Assembly: GCF_014058425.1 (NCBI RefSeq)
Contig: NZ_CP049366.1
Coordinates: 2,046,001 to 2,110,000 of the forward strand
From: Companilactobacillus pabuli
GTDB lineage: Bacteria; Bacillota; Bacilli; Lactobacillales; Lactobacillaceae
Direction of reading: 5' to 3'
DNA length: 64,000 bases
Positions within the stretch are counted from its first letter, which is position 1, and the number at the start of each line of letters is the position of its first letter. Shown in pieces: positions 19,678 to 27,864 of this stretch. The notes under the pieces were generated by a model, which saw only the letters and a program-made list of their open reading frames with translations, was not told the origin of the DNA and ran no database searches. The translations under genes were made by a program, and so were the position numbers.

Positions 19678-19753
19678 TGTGAAATCGTTTCCATAAACAT
19701 ATAATAAGAGCCTTATTTTGAAATGTCAACTAATTTTTGGTAACGATTTCACA
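19678..19753 (-). promoter_or_regulatory. Promoter between two LacI operators
   Basis: On the minus strand TTGACA (19724-19729), 17-base spacer and TATTAT (19701-19706) give a near-consensus promoter for lacI A. Inverted copies of a GTGAAATCGTTTCC-like operator flank it: 19678-19693 downstream and 19739-19753 upstream, about 60 bp apart. Repression by looping or simple blockade is likely. The sites also resemble cre with one mismatch. Confidence 0.75.
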
Positions 19754-19765
19754 AAGACATAAAAA

Positions 19766-19820
19766 TAAAACAGCCCGAAGCCTCTATTGTTAATAACAAC
19801 AGAAGTTTCAAACTGTTTTA
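19766..19820 (-). terminator. Terminator of PTS system B operon
   Basis: A long imperfect hairpin (TAAAACAG...CTGTTTTA outer stem, 12 of 13 inner pairs) is followed by a T-rich tract on the minus strand, beyond the end of the second LacI gene. Confidence 0.8.
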
Positions 19821-19847
19821 TGAAAAAATGGATACCAACACTATTTT

Positions 19848-20843
19848 CTAAAAGTTGTTTTTTGTATCGACAAAGGTAACTGGGAGAACTTTTTTATAAT
19901 TCTTTTGAATGGGCATTCCATTATTTTTTTTTAATAGAACAGCAACGGATTCTTTCACTATTTCATCGACAGGTTGCCTTATGGATGAAATCATCAGAGG
20001 ACTATCTCTTGAGATTCTAGACCCATCAAATCCAACAATATGAACCTTCTTTAAAAGATTTATATCTAACTTTGCTAATGCCTGTTGTGCAATCTGACCA
20101 TACTCATCAGTAACAGCAAAAATCCCATCAAATGGAAAAACTCCGTTAGAATAATGCGACTTTAGATACTCCGAATACTCTTCTCTATAAGAAGGCTGTA
20201 ATGTAGCCTCAAATATATCTAACGGGTAATGCTTACTAGTAATGTAATCTTTAAACCCTTGAGTTCTGACATCAGTTGCATTATGATGTGTAACCTCTCG
20301 TCTCAAAAGTAAAAATCTCTTTGATCCCATCTCAATTAGTTTTTTTGCGGCCAATTGTCCACCAGCATAGTTATCACTAGTTATTAGCGGTACATTTTCA
20401 GATACATATCTTTCAATAGAAACTAAATTAAGTCGTTTATCAATGTTTAAAAAATTATAAACATCTGAATATGACATCGTTATAACCCCAGAAACTTGAT
20501 TTAGAGAGGCCATTTTTAATATTTCCTCTTCCTCTTCCGAATCATTCTGAGAATTAGTTAAAATCATTTTATATCCATGACTATTTAATTCTATTTGCAT
20601 TTTATAGACTAATTCAGAAAAGAACGGTGTCCAACTAGTCGGAACAATAAGTACTACTGTAGAATTTTTAGATGTTTTAAGTTCCCTAGCCTGTAAATTG
20701 GGAATATATCCTAAATCATCGATTGCTAATTGTATTCTCTTCTTAGTTTCAGATCTAACATTTAAACCATTTATATAGTTAGAAACGGTACCGCGTCCTA
20801 CGCCTGCCGCTTTAGCAACATCATTCATTGTTGGTTTTTTCAT
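19848..20843 (-). CDS. LacI-family repressor (system B)
   Basis: DNA-binding helix TMNDVAKAAGVGRGTVSNYINGL, hinge NLQARELKTSKN, and a periplasmic-binding-protein-like effector domain (WTPFFSELVYKMQIEL, GVITMSY, GIFAVTDEYGQIAQQAL, IVGFDGSRISRDSP). It is the last gene of operon B, 10 bp after the GH31 gene. The probable target is the 18-bp palindrome in the operon promoter at 25706-25723, which would make it a negative-feedback gene. Confidence 0.9.
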   Translation of the reverse strand: MKKPTMNDVAKAAGVGRGTVSNYINGLNVRSETKKRIQLAIDDLGYIPNLQARELKTSKNSTVVLIVPTSWTPFFSELVYKMQIELNSHGYKMILTNSQNDSEEEEEILKMASLNQVSGVITMSYSDVYNFLNIDKRLNLVSIERYVSENVPLITSDNYAGGQLAAKKLIEMGSKRFLLLRREVTHHNATDVRTQGFKDYITSKHYPLDIFEATLQPSYREEYSEYLKSHYSNGVFPFDGIFAVTDEYGQIAQQALAKLDINLLKKVHIVGFDGSRISRDSPLMISSIRQPVDEIVKESVAVLLKKNNGMPIQKNYKKVLPVTFVDTKNNF

Positions 20844-20853
20844 ATTACAATTC

Positions 20854-23052
20854 TTAAATATACGACTCCCTGATGTAAGCCAATTCGCTTAGACTATCGT
20901 GTATATTTTCATCCTCCAACGTATTTAATAAATTAATAAATTTAGCATATTCATAATCTGGAGAACTAAATGCATTATATAGTTTTTGCTTCAAATCCAT
21001 TTCAATGTATGATCTTTGGAGCCTCAGCTTCATTTCGGCAATAACATCTTTTTCTGTATATGAATGAATGATTGTTTTTATTTCTCTATTAACAGGAACA
21101 ATGCTTTCTGAATCATCCTTGTTCCAACTTAATTCTTTTTTCTCGTCATCCCAATTAAATCTCGTCTTAGAAACCTTATCTCCAATATGCTCAATCATAT
21201 TATACTCACCGTCAGCCCCGCTAAATACTTCAACGGTAATCACTTTAGGTAAATCTTTATTGTTCATATAATCTTTATTTTCAACAATCAGACTCCCTCG
21301 TTTAACGAAAACGGGAACTTGATCATTATCACGATAAGTTTTAATAGAAGTGTTTCCTTTGTACGGCAAATTGCTGAAATAATCAATCCAGTTACCATTA
21401 GGAAGCCAGGTATTGCTATATGCATATTGTGTCTTATCGTCATGAGGCCGTGTGATTGGGGAAACAATCATTTCAGAACCAAAATAGTATTCATTCTTCA
21501 CAGAATATGCTTCTTTATTATTAGGATAATTATAATATACCGGTTTAACAATTGGTATGCCATTAGAATGAGTTTGATAATTTGCAGTATCAATATATGG
21601 TATCAATTCAGCTCTTAATCTTAGAAACTTCTCCTGTGCTTTTTCAAATTCTAATTTATAGTTCCACGGTTCTTTACCAGCAAAGTCATTATTAGATGAA
21701 TGAAGTCTATTAATAGGGCTAAACACTCCAAATTGCAACCATCTTGTTGCTAACTCGGCATCAAAGCTACCACGCATATGACCACCAATATCATGACTCC
21801 ACCAAGTATATCCGATATTAGCAGCTGTTGATGTAAAGTAAGGCTGAAAGTTTAGTGACCCCCATGAAATGACAGTATCGCCAGAGAACCCTAATGGATA
21901 ACGATGTGAACCTGGACCCGCATATCGGCTAAGAATTAATCCATCTCCATGATTTCGCAAATTATTATCATTGAAATGATAATGATTTAATAACCAAAGA
22001 GGATCCATCCTCTTATCCGTTCGTGCAACACCTTGTTGCCAATCAATCCACCAAAAATCAACACCATCATCTTCCATTTTATGATGAACATCATCAAAAT
22101 AAGCTTTTTTAAATTTTGGATTTTCAAGATTGAAAGAAGCTGGCTCTTCGGCTTTGGTATTTAATCCCATTGTCTTTGCTACATCTTTGTATGAATCTTC
22201 GTAAGCTCTAATTCCAGATGCTGGATGAACATTCAATGCTATCTTTTTATTATCTTCATGTAACCAATTCAGGAGTTTTTTATGATCTGGAAAAAGCTCC
22301 TTATTCCAAGAATAACCTGTCCATCCAGAACCATACTTTCTAGGAATATCAGTCTTATGCCAATCTGTATCAATAACAGAAATACCAATCGGTATCTTTT
22401 TATCATCAAACTTTTCCATCAATTTTTGATATCCATCCTGAGTATAAGGATAAAATCTACTCCACCAGTTACCCAATGCAAATCGAGGAATTAGAGGTGT
22501 TGGTCCAGTCAAATTATAAAAATCAGTTAATGTTGCCTGATAATCTCTTCCATAACAGAAGAAATATCCATCAACAACAGAATTAGAACGACTTATGAAA
22601 GAATCAGAGTCATTTATATATATAAATGATTTTGAATCATCGAGATAACTATAACCATCTTTCGACATAATGCCATCTTCAAGAGGAACCTCACCGTCTG
22701 CACGATCTAATGTTCTAGTAGTCCCTTTCAGATTTTGATGTCTTTGATCATTATCCGAACCAAAGTACCATCTATTTTGATAAAACGAATGTGCCTTCAA
22801 AGCATCTATATAAAGTGTTTCTGGAGATAATTTCCCTCCGTTGTAATACAAATGGAAAGATTCAGTAATAATTTCTACTTTATGTTCATTATTATCAAAA
22901 ATCACTTTTACATCAGGATTAGAAAAGTCTCTGTTTATGACCGTTTGTGTAGGTCTATCTTCAAATTCTCCTGTTGAATCTTCTTCAATTCTGATTAATG
23001 AATTAGTGATCACTGTAAAACGATAAGTATCTCCTTTTACAATTCTATTCAT
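20854..23052 (-). CDS. GH31 alpha-glucosidase (system B)
   Basis: Family 31 glycosidase of 732 aa: N-terminal beta-sandwich, catalytic barrel and C-terminal beta domains. The nucleophile is the Asp in DFWWIDWQQGV and the acid/base Asp is in GFSGDTVISWG; WWSHDIGGHMRG and EPWNYKLEFEK are further family blocks. The ATG at 23052 is 9 bases from GGGGAGG, and starts right after the EIIA stop; an upstream in-frame ATG at 23121 lies within EIIA. The WIDWQQG variant recalls lactobacillus GH31 enzymes acting on non-alpha-1,4 linkages, but that linkage is an inference. Confidence 0.9.
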   Translation of the reverse strand: MNRIVKGDTYRFTVITNSLIRIEEDSTGEFEDRPTQTVINRDFSNPDVKVIFDNNEHKVEIITESFHLYYNGGKLSPETLYIDALKAHSFYQNRWYFGSDNDQRHQNLKGTTRTLDRADGEVPLEDGIMSKDGYSYLDDSKSFIYINDSDSFISRSNSVVDGYFFCYGRDYQATLTDFYNLTGPTPLIPRFALGNWWSRFYPYTQDGYQKLMEKFDDKKIPIGISVIDTDWHKTDIPRKYGSGWTGYSWNKELFPDHKKLLNWLHEDNKKIALNVHPASGIRAYEDSYKDVAKTMGLNTKAEEPASFNLENPKFKKAYFDDVHHKMEDDGVDFWWIDWQQGVARTDKRMDPLWLLNHYHFNDNNLRNHGDGLILSRYAGPGSHRYPLGFSGDTVISWGSLNFQPYFTSTAANIGYTWWSHDIGGHMRGSFDAELATRWLQFGVFSPINRLHSSNNDFAGKEPWNYKLEFEKAQEKFLRLRAELIPYIDTANYQTHSNGIPIVKPVYYNYPNNKEAYSVKNEYYFGSEMIVSPITRPHDDKTQYAYSNTWLPNGNWIDYFSNLPYKGNTSIKTYRDNDQVPVFVKRGSLIVENKDYMNNKDLPKVITVEVFSGADGEYNMIEHIGDKVSKTRFNWDDEKKELSWNKDDSESIVPVNREIKTIIHSYTEKDVIAEMKLRLQRSYIEMDLKQKLYNAFSSPDYEYAKFINLLNTLEDENIHDSLSELAYIRESYI

Positions 23053-23053
23053 A

Positions 23054-23470
23054 TTATTCGTCCTCCCCATCGTCAGTGATTTGAAATTCATTAACGTATT
23101 GCAATGCATTACGAGATTCATTGATTATTTCATGTATCCTACCTACAGTAATATAATCAGCAGTGCTTTCCAGTGCAAAGGACAAAACTACTGGTAAATT
23201 CATTCCCGTAATTATATGCGTATGTTTTCTATTTCTATAGGGAAAGAACTTCTGATTTACAGAACCAGCAAGCATATCTGTAAACACGATAGTTTCCGTA
23301 TCATCTTCTATATTTGCAAATAATTTTTCTACTTTCTTCTCAATCGGACTATCATCAATGTAAGCGTCTAATACCTGAACGTTATCTTGTTTACCCGCAA
23401 TAAAATTTAATGTGCTATCTAACCCTGATGCCATATGATTATGTGATGCAATAATAATATTTCTTTTCAT
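23054..23470 (-). CDS. PTS mannose-family EIIA (system B)
   Basis: 138 aa, phospho-acceptor His10 in IIIASHNHMASG, closely parallel to the system A EIIA. It ends in the acidic TDDGEDE, whose GGGGAGGA codons double as the ribosome binding site of the GH31 gene. Confidence 0.9.
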   Translation of the reverse strand: MKRNIIIASHNHMASGLDSTLNFIAGKQDNVQVLDAYIDDSPIEKKVEKLFANIEDDTETIVFTDMLAGSVNQKFFPYRNRKHTHIITGMNLPVVLSFALESTADYITVGRIHEIINESRNALQYVNEFQITDDGEDE

Positions 23471-23490
23471 TTGTATAAAAACCTCATGTT

Positions 23491-24348
23491 TTATTTAGTT
23501 GGCATAACACCAAGAATGCCTGTGAAGGAGCCCACTAATGATAATACAATTAGCGCAACAATAATTTTAGTTGGTGTCCAGAACTTCGAATTTAACATCT
23601 TGTATACTAGATAAGTCAAACACACAGGTAAAAGTGCCGGCATAATATTATCAAAAATTCCACTTTGAACAGATAACTTAACTTTTCCAGTCATAAATGT
23701 TAGTGGAGTATAAACCTTAACCACCGTAGCTGCTAATGTACCCACAACCATTAGTCCTAGAACTGAAATTGCGTCCGTAAATAACGATAATTTATCACCA
23801 AATTCCGTTACCAATTTGACCCCTGAACTATATCCAAGATCGAAAAGCTTAATTCTAATCCAGAAAATTAATGCACCTATCAAAATCCAAGCCAAAGCAC
23901 CTAAAGGATTTCCATTAATGGCCATATATCCTGAGATAGAACCCATTACAGTTGGCAGTAAAACCCAAATAACTGTATCGCCAATTCCAGCAAATGGACC
24001 CATTAAGGAGGTCTTTAAAGCTTGTACAGCATCTTTTGACTTAATTCCATCTTTTTCTTCCATAGCAGTGGTTGCACCAAGAATGATATTAGCCATTGCT
24101 GTTGTTGTATTAAAATATTTAAAATGATTATCCAAAGCTTCAACATATTCGTCATCATCTGGATAAATCTTTCTTAATAATTTTGACATTGACCAGACCA
24201 CAGAAGTGGCTTGTTGAGTTTCATAATTAAATAAGGCAGAGCCCATAAACATCCATCTTAAAATAGCATGGTGACGATCTTTTTTAGTGATTTCATTCTT
24301 TTGTGGAGTAGTATTTTTTTGAATATTATTAGTAGTTTTATTCGTCAT
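23491..24348 (-). CDS. PTS mannose-family EIID (system B)
   Basis: Channel subunit with ALFNYETQQATSVVWSMSKLLRKIYPDD, AMEEKDGIKSKDAVQALK and GPFAGIGDTVIWVL blocks and several hydrophobic C-terminal segments; 285 aa. Its N-terminus carries an Asn/Thr-rich extension (residues 2-18) not seen in EIID A. The start overlaps the EIIC end by 11 bp. Confidence 0.9.
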   Translation of the reverse strand: MTNKTTNNIQKNTTPQKNEITKKDRHHAILRWMFMGSALFNYETQQATSVVWSMSKLLRKIYPDDDEYVEALDNHFKYFNTTTAMANIILGATTAMEEKDGIKSKDAVQALKTSLMGPFAGIGDTVIWVLLPTVMGSISGYMAINGNPLGALAWILIGALIFWIRIKLFDLGYSSGVKLVTEFGDKLSLFTDAISVLGLMVVGTLAATVVKVYTPLTFMTGKVKLSVQSGIFDNIMPALLPVCLTYLVYKMLNSKFWTPTKIIVALIVLSLVGSFTGILGVMPTK

Positions 24349-25138
24349 AATCGTCGTCCCCTGTTTCCTTTACATTATCTTGTGTTACAGCAGCTTTTGC
24401 TTCGGAGTTCTTCAAGCCAACCTTATAAACAATAATAGAAGCAGCGGCTCCAAGAATTGAAATCCCAATAATAGGTAATTTTAGATATGCACTAAAGACA
24501 AAACCAATAAATACGGCCCATATATACTTTTTAACCGGCATATAATGCATCAACAATGCAATACCCAAAACAGGTAACATTCCACCAGCAATATTTAATC
24601 CATTTGTAACCCACTTAGGAATGACAGCTAGAATCGAACTAACCGCTTTGGGACCAACCGAAACAATGATCGTCATAATAAGAATATTTTTCAAAGCAAA
24701 CATAACAGGACCAAGTAAACCAATCATACGCATCTTTTCAAATTCGTGTCTATGAGCATAAGTTTGCATTCTATGAGCAACAAAGTTATTTAAAATTTTA
24801 ACTAAAACATCAAAATTGATTGCCAATAATCCAACAGGTAATCCAACAGCAATCGCAGCTGAAAGGCCTGAACCAGTTCTAGCTGCTAAGAATGTTCCTA
24901 CCAAAGCTGCTAACCCATAATCAGGTACTGAAGCACCACCTAGACCAGCAACCCCTAAAGACATAAGTTGGAACGTTCCACCTATAAGTAAACCAGTTTT
25001 AAGATCACCCATAATAAACCCAGCAATCATACCCGTTGTTACGGCCCAATAATTAACAATAGTTATCCCCAAATTATCAAGAGTAACGTAACCCGCCAAT
25101 AATACAATTAAAATATTCTGAATAATTTCAATAGACAT
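24338..25138 (-). CDS. PTS mannose-family EIIC (system B)
   Basis: 266 aa, same length and order of hydrophobic segments as EIIC A, with GDLKTGLLIGGTFQLMSLGVAGLGG and GGMLPVLGIALLMHYMPVKK. It ends in the acidic tail ETGDDDYDE, whose codons contain the EIID start. Likely sugar: an alpha-glucoside cleaved by the GH31 protein. Confidence 0.9.
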   Translation of the reverse strand: MSIEIIQNILIVLLAGYVTLDNLGITIVNYWAVTTGMIAGFIMGDLKTGLLIGGTFQLMSLGVAGLGGASVPDYGLAALVGTFLAARTGSGLSAAIAVGLPVGLLAINFDVLVKILNNFVAHRMQTYAHRHEFEKMRMIGLLGPVMFALKNILIMTIIVSVGPKAVSSILAVIPKWVTNGLNIAGGMLPVLGIALLMHYMPVKKYIWAVFIGFVFSAYLKLPIIGISILGAAASIIVYKVGLKNSEAKAAVTQDNVKETGDDDYDE

Positions 25139-25158
25139 ATTATTCTCTCCTATACACT

Positions 25159-25650
25159 TTACTTAAATTCATGATTAGCAATTGCTTTGTCAAAACTGAT
25201 TGATGAATTCTCAGGAACATATTGAATCCTAATCGGCACTCCCCTAGATTCAATTTCTTTTAAGTCGTCAACCTCCTTTTGATTAAGAGAAACAAACTTA
25301 CTTATATTTGTTCTACCATCTTCGGCAAACACAATACCTAAGTTAACTCCAGGAATTTCTACACCATTATCCATAAGTCTGATCAATGTTTCAGGCTCTT
25401 TTACAATTACAAATACCTTTTGTGCATCGTAATTTCCATTACTAAAATTCTTAATAGCTTTTTCAGTATCAATAATACTCATTCCAGTGCCAGCTGGTTT
25501 AGATAATCTCATTGAATCTTTTATTTCTGGTTGGTGACTCACCACATCATCGATGACCATAAATCTTTTGGGATTTAATTTTGAGTTCCATTGATTAACA
25601 ACAATTCCATGAATTAATCGTTGATCTACTCGTGCATCAATTACTGTCAT
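25159..25650 (-). CDS. PTS mannose-family EIIB (system B)
   Basis: Active His14 in RVDQRLIHGIVVNQW. ATG 25650 has GGAGGAA upstream; the longer reading from 25668 has no site. It is the first gene of operon B, 26 bp from a cre and close to the promoter. A slightly longer C-terminus (SFDKAIANHEFK) distinguishes it from EIIB A. Confidence 0.92.
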   Translation of the reverse strand: MTVIDARVDQRLIHGIVVNQWNSKLNPKRFMVIDDVVSHQPEIKDSMRLSKPAGTGMSIIDTEKAIKNFSNGNYDAQKVFVIVKEPETLIRLMDNGVEIPGVNLGIVFAEDGRTNISKFVSLNQKEVDDLKEIESRGVPIRIQYVPENSSISFDKAIANHEFK

Positions 25651-25675
25651 ACATAAATTCCTCCACATTCTTTTT

Positions 25676-25729
25676 TGAAAACGCTTTCTATATCAAATAC
25701 ATTCTAGTTGGAACGTTCCAACTTGTCAA
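25676..25729 (-). promoter_or_regulatory. Operon B promoter with LacI operator and cre
   Basis: TTGACA (25724-25729), 17-base spacer, TAGAAT (25701-25706). The spacer is filled by an 18-bp perfect palindrome AGTTGGAACGTTCCAACT (25706-25723), a typical LacI operator. TGAAAACGCTTTCT (25676-25689), one base off the cre consensus, lies downstream of the start point and would act as a roadblock. Confidence 0.85.
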
Positions 25730-25742
25730 TGAATATTTTTTA

Positions 25743-25780
25743 ATAAAAAAAGTGATTAACGATTTGACTCGTTAATCACT
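25743..25780 (-). terminator. Terminator of PTS system C operon
   Basis: AGTGATTAACGA (25751-25762) pairs with its exact complement (25769-25780); the minus strand continues into a T run. It separates system C from the system B promoter. Confidence 0.92.
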
Positions 25781-25793
25781 CTTACTTTTTTAC

Positions 25794-26219
25794 TTAAATT
25801 CCATCTGAGAAATCATCATCTTCAGTAGGTTCATCATCTAACGTAAATAATTCTACGCTATTCTTTGTTACTTTAATCAAATCCTTAGCATAATCATCTA
25901 AAGAATCATACGTATTAAAGGTAGTTTCAAGTAATGAGGCCAAATTACATCCGGAAACGACTTTAACATTATCATATTTATAAGCTATTTTAGCCGCTTC
26001 TTTATATGGTGTGCCCCCAATTAAATCAGTAAAGAATAGTACTGGTTCTTCATCATTAATTGATTTTAAGAATTCATCTCTAAGATCAGTTTCACTCATA
26101 CTCTCTTTAAAATCAATAAATTTCATATTAAGTTGTTTTCCAGCTAAAAGCTTAATAGCACCTTCAAAGCCATTGGCAAACATACCATGACCAGCCACTA
26201 TTGTTTTATATTGTGACAT
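25794..26219 (-). CDS. PTS mannose-family EIIA (system C)
   Basis: 141 aa with phospho-acceptor His11 in IVAGHGMFANG and a FFTDLIGGTPYKEA block. The acidic tail ends DFSDGI, matching the DGI end of EIIC C. It is the last gene of operon C. Confidence 0.9.
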   Translation of the reverse strand: MSQYKTIVAGHGMFANGFEGAIKLLAGKQLNMKFIDFKESMSETDLRDEFLKSINDEEPVLFFTDLIGGTPYKEAAKIAYKYDNVKVVSGCNLASLLETTFNTYDSLDDYAKDLIKVTKNSVELFTLDDEPTEDDDFSDGI

Positions 26220-26230
26220 AAACTAACCTC

Positions 26231-27031
26231 CTACATAATTCCTAAGAAGGAACATAGAATACAAAGTACAAATACTACAGCAATCAATACAATTGGAGAT
26301 ACCTTTTTCTTAAGTAGCCAGTACAAGAAGAAAGTAAATGCTAACGGTAAGATATTTGGAAAAATCTTATCCAAGAAGTCCTTTTGTAGAGAAACTGATC
26401 CAATTTTAACTTTTAGAGAAAGTGATACGTAGGAACTAATCAATGCACCAATTACGGTTAGACCCATAATTGTAGCAACTCTAGCAATAATCTCAGAGTT
26501 ATCTTGAATAACATCAATTGCCTTTACACCTAAGTTATACCCTAAATGAGCAAATGGAATTCTACATAGGAAAATTCCTAAGTATACTAAGAAGAAGATA
26601 ATCGGTCCTAAAATATTTCCCTTTGATGCAAAGGAAGCCGCAATACCACCAACAATTGGCATTAATGTGAACCAATATATGGCATCACCGATACCGGCCA
26701 TAGGACCAAATAAGCCATTCTTTAGTCCTCGGATTGTTTGTCTATTAACTCTTTTTTCTTCCAAACTAGTTAATAGTCCCATAAGGATTGGTACTAGTGG
26801 TGGTGAAGTATTGATAAATTCCATGTTATCTTGCATTGCTTCTGAAAGAGCTTTTTTGTCATCGCCAAAAATTTTCTTCCAAGTTGGAACTTGTGACCAA
26901 GCCCAACCACCGGCTTGCATACGTTCATAAGAAAATGCTGATTGTAAGAATGAAGAACGTAATCCTAGCATAGTTATATCATGACTATTCAATTTTCCAT
27001 CTTGAGTTTTCTTTTCTTCTTTAGATGCCAT
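26231..27031 (-). CDS. PTS mannose-family EIID (system C)
   Basis: Channel subunit: SAFSYERMQAGGWAWSQVPTWKKIF, SLEEKRVNRQTIRGLKNGLFGPMAGIGDAIYW and hydrophobic C-terminus. ATG 27031 is used (GGAGG 8 bases upstream; an in-frame upstream start at 27046 lacks one). Overlaps the EIIC end by 11 bp. Confidence 0.9.
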   Translation of the reverse strand: MASKEEKKTQDGKLNSHDITMLGLRSSFLQSAFSYERMQAGGWAWSQVPTWKKIFGDDKKALSEAMQDNMEFINTSPPLVPILMGLLTSLEEKRVNRQTIRGLKNGLFGPMAGIGDAIYWFTLMPIVGGIAASFASKGNILGPIIFFLVYLGIFLCRIPFAHLGYNLGVKAIDVIQDNSEIIARVATIMGLTVIGALISSYVSLSLKVKIGSVSLQKDFLDKIFPNILPLAFTFFLYWLLKKKVSPIVLIAVVFVLCILCSFLGIM

Positions 27032-27827
27032 CTTCTTCACCTCCACTTACACCGTTTTCTTTCATTTCATCAATTTGATCTTGTAACTTCTTGTTCTTCT
27101 TATCACGGAAGAATTCGATCATAGCAAATACAATACCAATAATTGCGGCAGGTAAAACATTTGAGAAGTTAATGAAACATGCAACAACGAATCCTAATAA
27201 TAGATATGGGACATATTCTACACGTAGTAGAACTTTTAGTAACATTGCAAAACCAACAGCAGGTAGTGCTCCACCAGCTAATTCAAAACCATGAATTAAC
27301 CAAGCTGGCATTGCTTTAACTAAAGCAGCCATAGGAGCTTGTGCAGCATATGCTGATAAGAAAATGACTACAAAGAATGAAATACATACAATAGTCATAA
27401 TTAAATATGGAATTGATCCAAATTTCTTAGTATCTGCTTCTTTTGCAGCCTTATCCATTACTGGCATAAATACTGAAAAGATTGAGTAAAACATCAATAA
27501 AATATATTGCATTAACATAGCAAATGGCAATGATAAGCCAATTGCAGTAGCTGGAGCTACATTTGTAGTATGGGCAATAACTACAGTCATAATCCCACAT
27601 ACTGCTGGGTTTGGTGGCTGAGTTCCGCCCGCAGGTGTCAATCCGGCAAAAGCTAATTCAGTCAATCCACCTGCAATAATACCTAAACGCAAATCCCCAA
27701 GTATTAATCCAGCTATAGTACAACTAATAATAGGTCTAAATATGTACAGAACTTCGAGCCATGAATCCAGCCCAGCTATAACGGCAAAGATAGCTAAGCC
27801 CAGTCCTTGAGCTAATGTGATAGCCAT
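27021..27827 (-). CDS. PTS mannose-family EIIC (system C)
   Basis: 268-aa channel subunit with GDLRLGIIAGGLTELAFAGLTPAGG, a variant of the family block closer to galactosamine-type EIICs, and GGALPAVGFAMLLKVLL. C-terminus SGGEEDGI. AAGGGGGAA precedes the ATG. No catabolic enzyme accompanies this system, so its sugar cannot be guessed. Confidence 0.9.
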   Translation of the reverse strand: MAITLAQGLGLAIFAVIAGLDSWLEVLYIFRPIISCTIAGLILGDLRLGIIAGGLTELAFAGLTPAGGTQPPNPAVCGIMTVVIAHTTNVAPATAIGLSLPFAMLMQYILLMFYSIFSVFMPVMDKAAKEADTKKFGSIPYLIMTIVCISFFVVIFLSAYAAQAPMAALVKAMPAWLIHGFELAGGALPAVGFAMLLKVLLRVEYVPYLLLGFVVACFINFSNVLPAAIIGIVFAMIEFFRDKKNKKLQDQIDEMKENGVSGGEEDGI

Positions 27828-27864
27828 GTTGGTTCCCCCTTATATATATTTAATAATCATGATA

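Noticed and set aside
23053-23121. GH31 start at 23121
   Set aside because: The extra 23 residues are read from inside the EIIA gene, and a strong ribosome binding site precedes 23052.
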